Position numbers and translations under genes: made by a program
Assembly (NCBI RefSeq): GCF_001577525.1
Contig: NZ_CP013015.1
Location: 2,406,656-2,470,655, forward strand
Reading direction: 5' to 3'
Length of the DNA stretch: 64,000 bases
Origin: Candidatus Desulfofervidus auxilii
Lineage (GTDB): Bacteria > Desulfobacterota > Desulfofervidia > Desulfofervidales > Desulfofervidaceae
Shown: piece by piece, positions 34,422-44,600 of the stretch
How the letters are laid out: each line of letters starts with the position of its first letter
How positions within the stretch are numbered: position 1 is the first letter of the stretch
Notes under the pieces: generated by a model
What the model saw: the letters and a program-made list of their open reading frames with translations, nothing else
What the model was told of the DNA's origin: nothing
The model's database searches: none

Positions 34422-36063
34422 GGCGTTGCTCCTCGATGCCTTAAATCAGGCACAAAAAATAGGTAGTTTACCGAGGATCGCTCCCCCACTTTTTAGTATT
34501 GAAGTGCCTAAGGTGGCTGATTATGGAGATTTTTCCACAAATCTTGCTTTTTTATTATCAAAAAAAACAAAACAATCACCTCAGGAAATTGCTAAGGAAT
34601 TAATTTCACATCTTCCATCCTGTGATTGGATAAAAAAAGTGGAAATAGCTGCTCCGGGATTTATTAATTTCTTTTTGAAATCAAGTGCCTGGCAAGGAGT
34701 TATTAAAAATATTATAACCCGTCCAGAAAGTTATGGCCAGGGGAAGGAAAGGGAAGAAAAAATAATAGTGGAATTTGTCAGTGCTAATCCTACAGGTCCT
34801 TTACATATAGGACACGGAAGAGGAGCAGCTGTAGGAGATACATTGGCTAATATTTTGGATTATGCGGGGTATAAAATCAAACGAGAATATTATATTAACG
34901 ATGTGGGAAGACAAATTCAAATCCTAGGAAGGTCGGTATTCCTTAGGTATTTGGAATTATTAGGTGAAAAAATAGATTTTCCTAAAGATCACTATCAGGG
35001 AGAATATATCAAAAAGTTAGCTCAGGAAATTTTAGAGAGAAAAGGAAATAAATATAGAGAAGTAGCAGAAAAAGAAGCAATTCCTTTATTCGCAACATTT
35101 GCTAAAGAAAGAATTATGGAAGATATTAAAAAAGATTTAAATAATTTTGGAGTTCGTTTTGACTATTGGTTTAGCGAAAAAGACTTAATAAAAAATGGTG
35201 ATGTGGCCAATCTTATTAAATGGCTTAAAGAAACGGGATTGGCCTATGAAAAAGATGGTGCTTTATGGTTTGCTTCTTCTCGTTTTAAGGATGAAAAGGA
35301 TAGGGTGCTTGTTCGAGCTAATGGTGCTACTACCTATTTTGCATCTGATTTAGCTTACCATAAAAATAAATTTGAGCGGGGCTTTCATATCTTAATAGAC
35401 CTTTGGGGAGCCGACCATCACGGGTATGTGCCTAGACTTAAGGCCGGAATTCAGGCCCTGGGTTACGATATGGAAAAATTAAAAATTTTACTGGTGCAAT
35501 TAGTACACCTAAAGCGGGGAGGAAAACCTTTGGCTATGTCTACTCGTGCAGGAGAGTTTGTCACTTTAAAAGAAGTATTAGAAGAAGTGGGGAAAGACGC
35601 TGCCCGTTTTATTTTTCTTACCAGATCCTGTGATAGTCACTTAGATTTCGATTTAGAAGTAGCTAAATCTCAAAATATGGAAAATCCAGTATTTTATGTC
35701 CAATATGCCCATGCTCGGGTGTGCAGTCTGGAAAAGATAGCCAAAGAGCGCGGTATTGAATTTCCTCCTTTTAATGCTGTAGATTTAACTCCCCTTCAAT
35801 CAGAAGAAGAAATAGGATTGATGAAACTTTTAGCAAGATTTCCGGATTTAATAGAAGATATAGCTAGGACTTTAGAGCCTCACCGTCTGTCTTATTACCT
35901 TACAGAATTGGCTGGGGAATTTCACCGTTATTACAATAAATATCGCATTTTAGACGCACCTGAAGATATTTGTGCTGCTAGATTTGCCCTGGCTCAAGCA
36001 GTAAAGATAGTAATCGCCAAGGGACTTTCTCTGTTGGGGGTTTCAGCTCCAAAGCAGATGTAA
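34405..36063 (+). CDS. argS: Arginyl-tRNA synthetase
   Basis: 552 residues, the normal size. The class I HIGH signature is TGPLHIGHGRGAAVGDTLAN near residue 130. The KMSKS equivalent is degenerate (KPLAMSTRAGEFVTL near 373), as in most ArgRS. The C-terminal anticodon-binding domain (EFHRYYNKYRIL) is intact. It charges tRNA-Arg in the cytoplasm. It overlaps the four-Cys gene by 17 bp and is followed immediately by a SPOR gene. Confidence 0.96.
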   Translation: MKQKIKALLLDALNQAQKIGSLPRIAPPLFSIEVPKVADYGDFSTNLAFLLSKKTKQSPQEIAKELISHLPSCDWIKKVEIAAPGFINFFLKSSAWQGVIKNIITRPESYGQGKEREEKIIVEFVSANPTGPLHIGHGRGAAVGDTLANILDYAGYKIKREYYINDVGRQIQILGRSVFLRYLELLGEKIDFPKDHYQGEYIKKLAQEILERKGNKYREVAEKEAIPLFATFAKERIMEDIKKDLNNFGVRFDYWFSEKDLIKNGDVANLIKWLKETGLAYEKDGALWFASSRFKDEKDRVLVRANGATTYFASDLAYHKNKFERGFHILIDLWGADHHGYVPRLKAGIQALGYDMEKLKILLVQLVHLKRGGKPLAMSTRAGEFVTLKEVLEEVGKDAARFIFLTRSCDSHLDFDLEVAKSQNMENPVFYVQYAHARVCSLEKIAKERGIEFPPFNAVDLTPLQSEEEIGLMKLLARFPDLIEDIARTLEPHRLSYYLTELAGEFHRYYNKYRILDAPEDICAARFALAQAVKIVIAKGLSLLGVSAPKQM

Positions 36064-36501
36064 ATGGGAGAAAAGAAAAAATTTTATACCATCAAATTGA
36101 CAAAAAAAGGCCTATTTTTTGTGAGTGTAGGTGCATTTTTTGCCTTGTTGTGGATGTTTGTTTTGGGCATATTTGTAGGACAGGAATTAATTTATTTGCC
36201 TTCTTTGCCAAGAATTCAAGTGCCCATTTTCTCCAAAAGTCCCAAAACAACTCCTGGGCAAGAAAAACCCAAACAATATAGTGTTCAAGTAGGAGCCTTT
36301 AAAAACATAAAAAATGCCCTTAAATTCCAAAACGAACTAAGCCATAAGGGATATAAGACCTTTATAAAAGACATAAAAAATAATTCTCACATTTATTATC
36401 GCGTTTATGTAGGTCCTTATCCCCTAGAGAAGGCCTTGGGTGTTTATGATACCCTAAGCACGCAAAATTACTCTCCGGCTAAACCCAGCCCTCTACCTTG
36501 A
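36064..36501 (+). CDS. Membrane-anchored SPOR-domain protein
   Basis: 145 residues. A short cytoplasmic tail, one membrane segment (GLFFVSVGAFFALLWMFVLG, about 15-40), a proline-rich linker and a C-terminal SPOR domain (YSVQVGAFKNIKNALKFQNE ... YYRVYVGPYP, about 73-135). SPOR domains bind denuded peptidoglycan glycan at division sites. It starts 0 bp after argS. Its ribosome site lies inside argS and is weak. A cell-division or envelope role is inferred from the family. Confidence 0.85.
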   Translation: MGEKKKFYTIKLTKKGLFFVSVGAFFALLWMFVLGIFVGQELIYLPSLPRIQVPIFSKSPKTTPGQEKPKQYSVQVGAFKNIKNALKFQNELSHKGYKTFIKDIKNNSHIYYRVYVGPYPLEKALGVYDTLSTQNYSPAKPSPLP

Positions 36502-36552
36502 CTGTATAGCCAAAATAAAGTAATCATTTGTGTTTTAATGGGAGATAAAAAG

Positions 36553-38019
36553 ATGGAAGATTCTTTGATTCAACAGAGACGAGATAAATTTAAAAAACTG
36601 TTAGAACGGGGTGTCAAACCCTATCCCAATGATTTTAAACCTACCCATAGAATTCAGGAAATTTTGTTTCAATATGGTGATAAAGAACAAATAACTGTTT
36701 CAGAAAACTTCTGCCTAGCAGGAAGGATTATGGCCATACGCCACTTTGGTAAGGCGGCTTTTATTCACTTTCAAGATGATACTGGAAGACTTCAGGCCTA
36801 TTTTAAGCAAGACCAGTTGGGTAAAGAACAATATGGAATTTTTAAATTGCTGGATATCGGTGATATTATAGGGATAGAGGGTAAGTTGTTTCGGACTAAA
36901 ACTGGAGAATTGACTATTTTGGTAGAGAGGTTTGAGTTGCTTGTAAAATCATTTCGACCCTTGCCTGAGAAATATCATGGGCTCAAGGACATAGAACTTA
37001 GATATAGACAGCGTTATTTAGATTTGATAGTCAATCAAGAGGTAAGGGAGCGTTTTATAAAACGGAGTAAAATTATTCAATTCATACGTCATTTTTTAGT
37101 AAAAAATAATTTTTTAGAAGTAGAGACGCCTGTTATGCAAATAATTCCCGGAGGGGCATTAGCAAAACCCTTTAAGACCTTTCATCAAGCCCTCGGGGTT
37201 CCTCTATACTTACGCATTGCCCCTGAATTGTATCTCAAAAGATTGCTAGTAGGGGGTTTTAATCGCGTGTTTGAAATCAGTCGCAATTTTAGAAATGAAG
37301 GGATAGATGTTGATCACAATCCCGAATTTACTATGTTAGAGTTTTATCAAGCTTACGCTACTTATGAAGATTTAATGGCCTTTACCCAAGAGCTCATTTC
37401 TCAACTAGCAGAAGAGATTTTAGGTAGTAAAAAAATTGTTTATCAGGGGAAATCCATTGATTTAACCCCGCCATGGCAGTGTTTAGATTTTTTGAACAGT
37501 TTGAAAGAAACAGGTTTGGTATCCCAACAAATCTTGGCAGATGAAGAAAAGGTCATGGCTTATGCCGGTGATTTGGGTATTAAGCTCAGGCCAGGAGAAG
37601 GTGTGGGGAAGGTTCTAACTAAGTTGTTTGAGAAACTTGTAGAGCCCAAGCTTATCCAACCTACTTTTATCATAGGATATCCAATAGAAGCCTCACCCCT
37701 TGCTCGACGTAATGAGCAAAACCCAGAGATTACAGATAGATTTGAACTCTTTATTGCAGGTAAGGAAATCGCCAATGGTTTTTCGGAATTAAATGACCCT
37801 GATGACCAAAGAGAACGTTTTCTGGAACAAATGGCAAAAAGAGCAGCAGGGGATGAAGAGGCACATCAAATTGATGAGGATTATATTACGGCCTTGGAAT
37901 ATGGAATGCCCCCTGCGGCTGGTGAAGGTATAGGTATTGACAGATTAACCATGATTTTAACTAATGCCTCTTCTATTAGAGATGTTATTCTGTTTCCACA
38001 TTTAAGGCCCGAGTCATGA
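36553..38019 (+). CDS. lysS: Lysyl-tRNA synthetase (class II)
   Basis: About 488 residues. OB-fold anticodon-binding domain at the N-terminus (AGRIMAIRHFGKAAFIHFQD), then class II motifs: motif 2 RNFRNEGIDVDHNPEFTMLE and motif 3 GEGIGIDRLTMIL near the end. It charges tRNA-Lys. The ATG at 36538 has no ribosome site, while GGGAG at 36540-36544 precedes the ATG at 36553, giving MEDSLIQQ; the shorter start is preferred. The stop overlaps lolC (ATGA), so it heads the envelope operon. Confidence 0.95.
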   Translation: MEDSLIQQRRDKFKKLLERGVKPYPNDFKPTHRIQEILFQYGDKEQITVSENFCLAGRIMAIRHFGKAAFIHFQDDTGRLQAYFKQDQLGKEQYGIFKLLDIGDIIGIEGKLFRTKTGELTILVERFELLVKSFRPLPEKYHGLKDIELRYRQRYLDLIVNQEVRERFIKRSKIIQFIRHFLVKNNFLEVETPVMQIIPGGALAKPFKTFHQALGVPLYLRIAPELYLKRLLVGGFNRVFEISRNFRNEGIDVDHNPEFTMLEFYQAYATYEDLMAFTQELISQLAEEILGSKKIVYQGKSIDLTPPWQCLDFLNSLKETGLVSQQILADEEKVMAYAGDLGIKLRPGEGVGKVLTKLFEKLVEPKLIQPTFIIGYPIEASPLARRNEQNPEITDRFELFIAGKEIANGFSELNDPDDQRERFLEQMAKRAAGDEEAHQIDEDYITALEYGMPPAAGEGIGIDRLTMILTNASSIRDVILFPHLRPES

Positions 38020-39248
38020 CACTTCCCTATGAACTATTCATTAGTTTGAAATATCTACAGTCTAAAAGGAAACAAAAGTTTATTTCTCTTGTCACCTTTT
38101 TTTCCATCATTGGAGTAATGGTAGGGGTGATGACCCTTATCATTGTGCTTTCTGTGATGTCTGGTTTTGAAAGAGAAGTGCGCACTCGGATATTAGATAT
38201 TAATGCCCACGTCTTTGTGCTTAGTTTTAAAGGCAACATTGTGAAATATCAGCAATTAATAGATAAAGTTAAACGCCAACCTGGAATAATAGGAGTTGCC
38301 CCATTTGTATATTCTCAAGTAATGGTCAAATCAGACCAAAATGTTTCTGGAGCAGTATTACGAGGAGTAGAAGTAGAAAGTATTTCTAAAGTGAGCAATT
38401 TAGCAAAAATTTTAAAGGCAGGCAAAATAGAGGCACTTAATATTACTAATCAAAAATTACCTTCCCTTATCATGGGTCAGGAATTGGCTAAAAATCTGGG
38501 TGTATGGTTAGGGGATGTGGTCTCGGTTATTTCTCCTTTTGGAGAAATAACTCCTACAGGTCAGATTCCTAAGGTGAAAAAATTTTTAGTAGGGGGTATT
38601 TTTGATTCTGGGATGTATAATTACGACTCTTCTCTTATTTATATTTCACTCCACCAAGCTCAGCAGTTTCTTGGCTTAGGGGCTGCGGTTACCGGTTTGG
38701 AAGTAAAGATTGCGGAAATTTTTAGGGCTAGAGAGTTAGCTGAAACTATCCAAAAAAAACTTGGGTTTCCATTTTGGACAAGAAATTGGATAGATATGAA
38801 TAAAAGTTTATTTTCTGCTTTAAGATTAGAAAAAATAACCATGTTTCTTATCCTCACTCTTATTGTGTTGGTAGCGGTTTTAAACATCGGAAGTAGTTTA
38901 ATTATGATGGTTATGGAAAAGGTAAAGGATATTGCCATTTTAAAAACCATGGGGGCTACGGATAAAAATATTATGAAGATATTTGTTTATCAGGGTTTAA
39001 TCGTGGGGATTTTAGGCACACTTCTAGGTATCATAGGGGGAATAAGTGTATGCTTATTATTAAAAAAATATCATTTTATTCACTTACCCCAAGATGTTTA
39101 TTATTTGTCCAGTTTGCCCGTAGAATTGAGATGGAGTGATGTTATTATTGTTAGCATAGGGGCTATTACGTTGAGTTTCTTGGCTACTATTCACCCTGCC
39201 CGACAAGCAGCCAGGCTTGATCCAGTAGAGGCATTAAGATATGAATAA
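38016..39248 (+). CDS. lolC: Lipoprotein-releasing permease
   Basis: 410 residues with a membrane helix near 25-48 (FFSIIGVMVGVMTLIIVLSV), a periplasmic MacB-like domain, and three C-terminal helices (LILTLIVLVAVLNIGSSLIM, GLIVGILGTLLGIIGGISVC and VSIGAITLSFLATIHPARQA) ending [17 protein letters not shown]. It forms the LolC/E permease with LolD and extracts outer-membrane lipoproteins from the inner membrane. Only one permease gene is present, as in many Deltaproteobacteria where one protein replaces LolC and LolE. It overlaps both lysS and lolD. Confidence 0.93.
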   Translation: MTLPYELFISLKYLQSKRKQKFISLVTFFSIIGVMVGVMTLIIVLSVMSGFEREVRTRILDINAHVFVLSFKGNIVKYQQLIDKVKRQPGIIGVAPFVYSQVMVKSDQNVSGAVLRGVEVESISKVSNLAKILKAGKIEALNITNQKLPSLIMGQELAKNLGVWLGDVVSVISPFGEITPTGQIPKVKKFLVGGIFDSGMYNYDSSLIYISLHQAQQFLGLGAAVTGLEVKIAEIFRARELAETIQKKLGFPFWTRNWIDMNKSLFSALRLEKITMFLILTLIVLVAVLNIGSSLIMMVMEKVKDIAILKTMGATDKNIMKIFVYQGLIVGILGTLLGIIGGISVCLLLKKYHFIHLPQDVYYLSSLPVELRWSDVIIVSIGAITLSFLATIHPARQAARLDPVEALRYE

Positions 39249-39930
39249 TCAGCCTTTATTAGAAGTAAGAAACTTGTGGAAGTCTTTTTCTCACAAAGAA
39301 TACCAAATAGAAATCCTTAAAGGCATTGACCTTAAAATTTTTAAAGGTAATACTATTGCCATTACCGGTGCTTCAGGAGTGGGAAAATCTACTCTTTTAC
39401 ATATTTTAGCTACCTTAGAAAGACCTACCAAAGGAAAGGTGTTTTATAAAGGGCAGGACTTATTTCAACTTTCTTCTGATGCATTGGCTCGATTTCGCAA
39501 CCAAAAATTGGGATTTGTTTTTCAATTTCATTATTTATTACCTGAATTTACTGCTTGGGAAAATGTAATGTTGCCTGCCTTGATTGCTGGTTGGTCAGAA
39601 AAAAAAGCCAAAGAACAAGCCAGGAGATTACTTCAGGAAGTAGGGGTTTATCATCGCAGAAATCATCGGCCAGGAGAACTCTCTGGAGGTGAACAACAAA
39701 GAGTGGCTATCGCTAGGGCATTAGTATTAGAACCGGAATTAATTTGGGCAGACGAACCTACAGGTAATTTGGACCAAAATACAGCAGAAAAGGTCCAATC
39801 CTTACTTTTTTCCATCCACCAAAAAACAGGTATAACCATGATTGTAGCTACACATAATTTAAAACTAGCATCTCTTTTTGCAATATGTTATGAGTTGACC
39901 CAAGGTCAATTGATAAGGAAGCAATGTTGA
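39241..39930 (+). CDS. lolD: Lipoprotein-releasing ABC ATPase
   Basis: 229 residues. Walker [11 protein letters not shown] near 43, Q-loop [16 protein letters not shown], signature [15 protein letters not shown] near 141, and Walker [14 protein letters not shown]. The [14 protein letters not shown] motif is typical of the LolD/MacB group. It energises lipoprotein release through the LolC permease encoded by the overlapping upstream gene. Peripheral on the cytoplasmic face of the inner membrane. Confidence 0.95.
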   Translation: MNNQPLLEVRNLWKSFSHKEYQIEILKGIDLKIFKGNTIAITGASGVGKSTLLHILATLERPTKGKVFYKGQDLFQLSSDALARFRNQKLGFVFQFHYLLPEFTAWENVMLPALIAGWSEKKAKEQARRLLQEVGVYHRRNHRPGELSGGEQQRVAIARALVLEPELIWADEPTGNLDQNTAEKVQSLLFSIHQKTGITMIVATHNLKLASLFAICYELTQGQLIRKQC

Positions 39931-42545
39931 TGAAGAAGCATTTAGTGATATTAATCATATTTTTCCTGGTCTCCCCAATCAGTTGGGCAGCAGAATTGCT
40001 TAAAGTAGGTATTTCTCCCTTAGTGGTATATATTCCTAAAAAGTCTCCCAGGATGGGGGAAGACCTGTCTCTAATGCTTTCTCAAAAAATCAAAAATCCC
40101 AAAATAAAAATAGTTCCTTGGAAAGGTGAAATAGTTCAAAAAATAGAAGAAGCAAAAAAAGAAGGAGAGAAACAAGGATTAGATTATGTAATTATGGGTA
40201 GTTTAACACAGATAGGAGAAAAAATAAGTTTAGATTTGGCTATTGTAGAAACTGGTGGGATAAAGCCTCCTGTGCTTATTTACAAGGAAATACCCTCTAT
40301 GGAAAAATTAGAGGTTGTTTCAACAGAAATAGCCCAAGAATTGGTTTACAAACTTCTTAAGAAAAAAAGAATAACCAGGTTAGAAATTATAGGCAATAAA
40401 AGTGTAGATAAAGAGGCTATTTTAGCCGTGATGCAAACAAAAGAAGGAGAAATATTTGACCCTAAAATAATTCGAAGAGATATAAAGTCTATTTTTAAAA
40501 TGGGATTCTTTAAAGACATTCGGGTGGAAGTGGAAGATTTCCCTGAGGGAGAGATTGTTAAGTTTATAGTCTCTGAAAAACCTGTTATTAAACAAATAAT
40601 TATTGAAGGGAATAAAGTGATTAAAGATAGTGATATCAGGGAAGTTATTGCCTTAAAAGTTAATTCCATTTTAAAAGAACATTTAATTACCAAATCAGTA
40701 GAGCAAATAAAGGCACTTTATCAAAAAGAAGGGTATTTTGATGCCCAAGTAGAATATAAAATTATTCCTATTACTTCAGAGAAAGTAAAACTAACTTTTA
40801 TTATTAAAGAGGGAGAAAAGGCTTATATAAAGAAAATTATTTTTGAAGGAAACAAGGCGTTTAAAGACAAGACTTTGAAAAAACAAATGAAGAATAAGGA
40901 AAGGTGGTTTCTTTCCTTTATCACAGGTTCTGGTAAGTTAAAAACAGATGAGTTAGAAAATGATGTAAACAGAATAGCCAATTTTTATTATAATCATGGC
41001 TACATTAATGTTAAAATAGGAGAACCTCAGGTTGAAAGAAGGGGTACTGACATATATATAACTATTCCCATTGAGGAAGGAGAACAATACAAAGTAGGAA
41101 AAATTGCCATAACGGGAGATTTGCTTAAACCTGAGACCGAGTTAAAAAAAATACTAAAACTTAAATCAGGGGCAGTTTATAATCGAGAACAGTTACAAAA
41201 GGATATTACTGCCCTTTCAGATGTTTATGCCAGTGAAGGATTTGCCTATGTGGAAATTGAGCCTGAAATAAAAGTAAATTCTTCAACGCTCAGCGTAGAT
41301 GTTGTTTATCATATTAAAAAGGGTATCAAAGTATATGTGGGGCGGATAGAGTTTGAAGGCAATACCAAAACTAGGGATAAAGTGCTAAGAAGAGAATTAT
41401 GGATAGGAGAAGGAGAAACATTCAATAAAATAAAAATAGAAAAAAGTATAGAAGCCCTTCATAGATTAGGATATTTTGAAGACGTGAAACTAGAGACACA
41501 AAGAGGAGAAGAGCCCAATGAAGTAAATCTTAAGATTAAAGTGAAGGAACAACCTACTGGTTCTTTTTCTATTGGTGCTGGTTATAGTTCCATTGAGAAT
41601 TTTATAATTATGGCGGATATCACACAGAGAAATTTGTTTGGAAGAGGTCAACAGGTTACTTTAAGGGGGTATATAGGAAGCGTTACCCAAAGATATACCT
41701 TTGATTTTACCGAACCTTATTTGTTTGATAGCCAACTTTCTACTGGATTTCAGGCCTTTAAATGGGATACAGAATATATAGATTTTACCAAAGAAAGTAG
41801 TGGTGGAGAAATTAGACTTAGCTATCCCCTTGGCTATTATTCTAGAATTTATTCTACCTATCATTATGAAAAGGCAAAAACTGCTGATTTTAACGAAGAA
41901 ATAGCTTCTAAGTATATTACAGAGTTGGCGGATGGCATTGCTACTAGTAGTATACGACTAAGTTGGCGAAGAGATACTAGGAATAGATTTTTTAATCCTA
42001 GTAAAGGCATGGTTTTATCAGGTTCAATAGAGTATGCTGGTGGATTTTTAGGTGGAGACAGTGCATTTAATCGTTATGAAGGCTCTGCATCTATATTTAT
42101 TCCCCTGTTTTGGAATACCGTAGGTTTCATTAGAACCAAAGTGGGTTATATTGATAGGAGAGGGAAGGGCGTTTTACCGCTTTTTGAAAAATATTATTTA
42201 GGCGGCCCCAACACTATTCGGGGTTATGACTTTGCTACTATCAGTCCCCGTGACCCTGAAACTGGTGAACGTATTGGGGGGAATAAGATGTTTCTTTGTA
42301 ATTTAGAATATCGTTTCCCAATTTTTGAGAAAATAAGGTTGTTCGGGGTAGTATTTTTTGATGCAGGCAATAGTTATGATATAAATCAGTCTTTTGATCT
42401 AACAAATTTGAAGAAAAGCGTGGGTATGGGGGTAAGATGGTTTTCACCTATGGGACCTATAAGATTGGAATTTGGGTTTGCCCTCAACGCTGAAGAAGAC
42501 GAGTCTACTAGTAACTGGGAATTTGCCATGGGAACATTTTTTTAA
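39924..42545 (+). CDS. bamA: Outer membrane protein assembly factor BamA
   Basis: 873 residues. Signal peptide HLVILIIFFLVSPISWAAE, an extra N-terminal domain of about 130 residues, five POTRA domains from about 150 to 520 (repeated I-x-G-N-x-x pattern: IIGNKSVDK, IIEGNKVIKDSDI, FEGNKAFKDKTL, ITGDLLKPETEL, FEGNTKTRDKVLRRE), and the 16-strand barrel with LGGPNTIRGYDF in L6 (the VRGF/Y motif) and ending in Phe-Phe. It folds outer-membrane proteins. It overlaps lolD by 7 bp. ATG at 39924 gives MLMKKHLV; the ATG at 39930 gives MKKHLV with longer spacing to AAGGA, so either is possible. Confidence 0.95.
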   Translation: MLMKKHLVILIIFFLVSPISWAAELLKVGISPLVVYIPKKSPRMGEDLSLMLSQKIKNPKIKIVPWKGEIVQKIEEAKKEGEKQGLDYVIMGSLTQIGEKISLDLAIVETGGIKPPVLIYKEIPSMEKLEVVSTEIAQELVYKLLKKKRITRLEIIGNKSVDKEAILAVMQTKEGEIFDPKIIRRDIKSIFKMGFFKDIRVEVEDFPEGEIVKFIVSEKPVIKQIIIEGNKVIKDSDIREVIALKVNSILKEHLITKSVEQIKALYQKEGYFDAQVEYKIIPITSEKVKLTFIIKEGEKAYIKKIIFEGNKAFKDKTLKKQMKNKERWFLSFITGSGKLKTDELENDVNRIANFYYNHGYINVKIGEPQVERRGTDIYITIPIEEGEQYKVGKIAITGDLLKPETELKKILKLKSGAVYNREQLQKDITALSDVYASEGFAYVEIEPEIKVNSSTLSVDVVYHIKKGIKVYVGRIEFEGNTKTRDKVLRRELWIGEGETFNKIKIEKSIEALHRLGYFEDVKLETQRGEEPNEVNLKIKVKEQPTGSFSIGAGYSSIENFIIMADITQRNLFGRGQQVTLRGYIGSVTQRYTFDFTEPYLFDSQLSTGFQAFKWDTEYIDFTKESSGGEIRLSYPLGYYSRIYSTYHYEKAKTADFNEEIASKYITELADGIATSSIRLSWRRDTRNRFFNPSKGMVLSGSIEYAGGFLGGDSAFNRYEGSASIFIPLFWNTVGFIRTKVGYIDRRGKGVLPLFEKYYLGGPNTIRGYDFATISPRDPETGERIGGNKMFLCNLEYRFPIFEKIRLFGVVFFDAGNSYDINQSFDLTNLKKSVGMGVRWFSPMGPIRLEFGFALNAEEDESTSNWEFAMGTFF

Positions 42546-42572
42546 ATAATAAATCATACAAAGGAGGCAACG

Positions 42573-43109
42573 ATGAGAAAATTGAGTTTTTTTTTAAGTG
42601 TATATTGTTTGGTATTGTTAGTAATTACTTCGTTACAAGCAGGTGAAATGAAAATTGCTATTGTAGACATGCAAAAGGCACTTAATCTTTCTAAAGCAGG
42701 AAAGGCAGCTAAAGCAAGACTAGATAAAAAGTTTGCCAAAATCAAAAGAGATTTAGAGCAAAGACAGCAGGAATTAGATAAATTAAAAGAAGAGTTGAGA
42801 AAACAGAGTTTGATGTTAAGTCTGGAGGCACAGAGAGACAAAGAAAAAGAATATGAAAGAAAATTGAGAGATTTTAGAGATCTTTATCAAGACTATAAAG
42901 AAGAAATGGAAAGAGAACAATATGAAGCCGTGCGGCCTATTTTCCAGGATATTCAGGAAATAGCTGAGAAAATTAGGAAAAAAGAAGGGTATAGTATTGT
43001 ATTTGACAAAAATACTTCTGGAGTAGTTTGTTATAGTCCAGCGATAGATATAACAGAGAAAGTAATAAAACTTTATGATAAAGAATGGAGTAATAAAGAA
43101 AAAAAATAA
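42573..43109 (+). CDS. OmpH/Skp family periplasmic chaperone
   Basis: 178 residues. Signal peptide MRKLSFFLSVYCLVLLVITS, then MKIAIVDMQKALNLSKAGKAAK and a long charged coiled coil (about 45-125), the Skp jellyfish-tentacle region. The end (EKIRKKEGYSIVFDKN ... ITEKVIKLYDK) is conserved in the family. It holds unfolded outer-membrane proteins in the periplasm for BamA. GGAGG lies before the ATG, and bamA ends 27 bp upstream, so it is in the same operon. Confidence 0.92.
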   Translation: MRKLSFFLSVYCLVLLVITSLQAGEMKIAIVDMQKALNLSKAGKAAKARLDKKFAKIKRDLEQRQQELDKLKEELRKQSLMLSLEAQRDKEKEYERKLRDFRDLYQDYKEEMEREQYEAVRPIFQDIQEIAEKIRKKEGYSIVFDKNTSGVVCYSPAIDITEKVIKLYDKEWSNKEKK

Positions 43110-43114
43110 AATAG

Positions 43115-44158
43115 ATGAAATTATCAAAGATCGCTCAATTGCTACAGGCAGAATTGATAGGAGATAAAGATGTAGAGATTACAGGCATTGCCCCTATTGA
43201 AAAAGCGATGCCAGGAGAGATTACCTTTATCTCTAACGTAAAATACAAAAAGTATCTTCATACTACTAAGGCTAGTGCAGCTATAGTGCCTTTGGATGTT
43301 GTTTCTGCTCCTATTTCTCTAATTAAGACAGAAAATCCTTACTTGGCATATGCTCGGTTAGCAAAAGTTTTTTACAAATGGAATTATGAGTTTAAAGGCA
43401 TAAGTCCCAAGGCATTTATTGGTCAGAATGTTCAATTGGGAAAAGGAGTGACTGTTTATCCTTTAGCTTACATAGATAATGAAGCACAAATAGGCTCAGG
43501 CACTATAATTTTCCCAGGTGTTTATATTGGTCCTAGAGTAAGGATTGGAAGAAAAGCCATTATTTATGCAAATGCCGTTATCTTGGCTGACTGTGAAATA
43601 GGGAATAGGGTGATTATCCATAGTGGAGCAGTAATTGGAAGTGATGGTTTTGGGTTTGCTTCAGATAGAGATGGTAAGCATATAAAAATCCCTCAATTGG
43701 GCACAGTTCAGATTGAGGATGACGTAGAGATAGGAGCTAATACTACTATTGATAGGGCTGCTTTAGGAAAAACCTTAATTAAGAAAGGGACTAAAATAGA
43801 CAATTTAGTCCAAATTGCCCATAATGTTCAGATTGGGAAAGATAGTCTTATTATAGCTCAAGTAGGTATTGCTGGAAGTACTAAAATAGGCAATAAAGTT
43901 ACTTTGGCAGGCCAGGTGGGGGTAGTTGGGCATGTTCATATTGGTAATCAAGCTAAAGTAGGGGCCAAAACAGGTGTGGCTAAATCAATCCCTCCTGCAA
44001 CTACTGTAGCCTCAGGTGTTCCGGCCATGCCTTATCAAACTTATTTAAAAACCATGGCTGTGTTACCAAAGCTGCCTGAACTTTTGGAGAGAATAAAGCT
44101 TTTGGAAAAGGAGTTGTCTACATTAAAAGGTCTAATTGGAGATAAAAATGAAAGATAA
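43115..44158 (+). CDS. lpxD: UDP-3-O-acylglucosamine N-acyltransferase
   Basis: 347 residues: an N-terminal uridine-binding domain ([17 protein letters not shown] ... [11 protein letters not shown]), a left-handed beta-helix of hexapeptide repeats (about 105-310; [20 protein letters not shown]) and a C-terminal helix. HNVQIGK carries the catalytic His near residue 228. It adds the N-linked acyl chain in the third step of lipid A synthesis. The ATG lies only 5 bases after the ompH stop with no strong ribosome site, suggesting coupling. Confidence 0.95.
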   Translation: MKLSKIAQLLQAELIGDKDVEITGIAPIEKAMPGEITFISNVKYKKYLHTTKASAAIVPLDVVSAPISLIKTENPYLAYARLAKVFYKWNYEFKGISPKAFIGQNVQLGKGVTVYPLAYIDNEAQIGSGTIIFPGVYIGPRVRIGRKAIIYANAVILADCEIGNRVIIHSGAVIGSDGFGFASDRDGKHIKIPQLGTVQIEDDVEIGANTTIDRAALGKTLIKKGTKIDNLVQIAHNVQIGKDSLIIAQVGIAGSTKIGNKVTLAGQVGVVGHVHIGNQAKVGAKTGVAKSIPPATTVASGVPAMPYQTYLKTMAVLPKLPELLERIKLLEKELSTLKGLIGDKNER

Positions 44159-44597
44159 AGAATGTGCTTTGGATATTAAAGAAATCCAGAATTTTTTACC
44201 CCATCGTTATCCTTTCTTACTGGTAGATAGGATTTTAGAAGTGAAACCTGGGGAAAAAATTATAGGGTTAAAGAATGTTACTTTTAATGAACCTTTTTTT
44301 CAAGGACATTTTCCTCAATCTCCAGTAATGCCTGGAGTTTTGGTGATAGAGGCCATGGCTCAGGTAGGTGCTATTTTGGCTTATCATTCTGCTCCTCCTG
44401 AAGTTAGAGGAAAACTTATTTATTTCGCAGCCATAGATAAGGCCCGTTTCAGAAAACCAGTAATCCCAGGAGACCAAATTATATTTGAACTGGAGATGAT
44501 AAGGCAACGGGCAAAGGTATGTAAAATGAAAGGCAGAGCCCTAGTTAATGGGAAAGTAGTCGCTGAAAGCGAGTTAACTGCTGTTTTGGCAGATTAA
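44148..44597 (+). CDS. fabZ: 3-hydroxyacyl-ACP dehydratase
   Basis: 149 residues. Hotdog fold with [15 protein letters not shown] near 15-29 (catalytic His), [20 protein letters not shown] near 58-77 with the catalytic Glu. It dehydrates 3-hydroxyacyl-ACP in fatty acid synthesis and competes for substrate with lipid A acyltransferases. GGAGAT 4 bases before the ATG at 44148 favours it over the ATG at 44136. It overlaps lpxD by 11 bp. Confidence 0.95.
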   Translation: MKDKECALDIKEIQNFLPHRYPFLLVDRILEVKPGEKIIGLKNVTFNEPFFQGHFPQSPVMPGVLVIEAMAQVGAILAYHSAPPEVRGKLIYFAAIDKARFRKPVIPGDQIIFELEMIRQRAKVCKMKGRALVNGKVVAESELTAVLAD

Positions 44598-44600
44598 TTT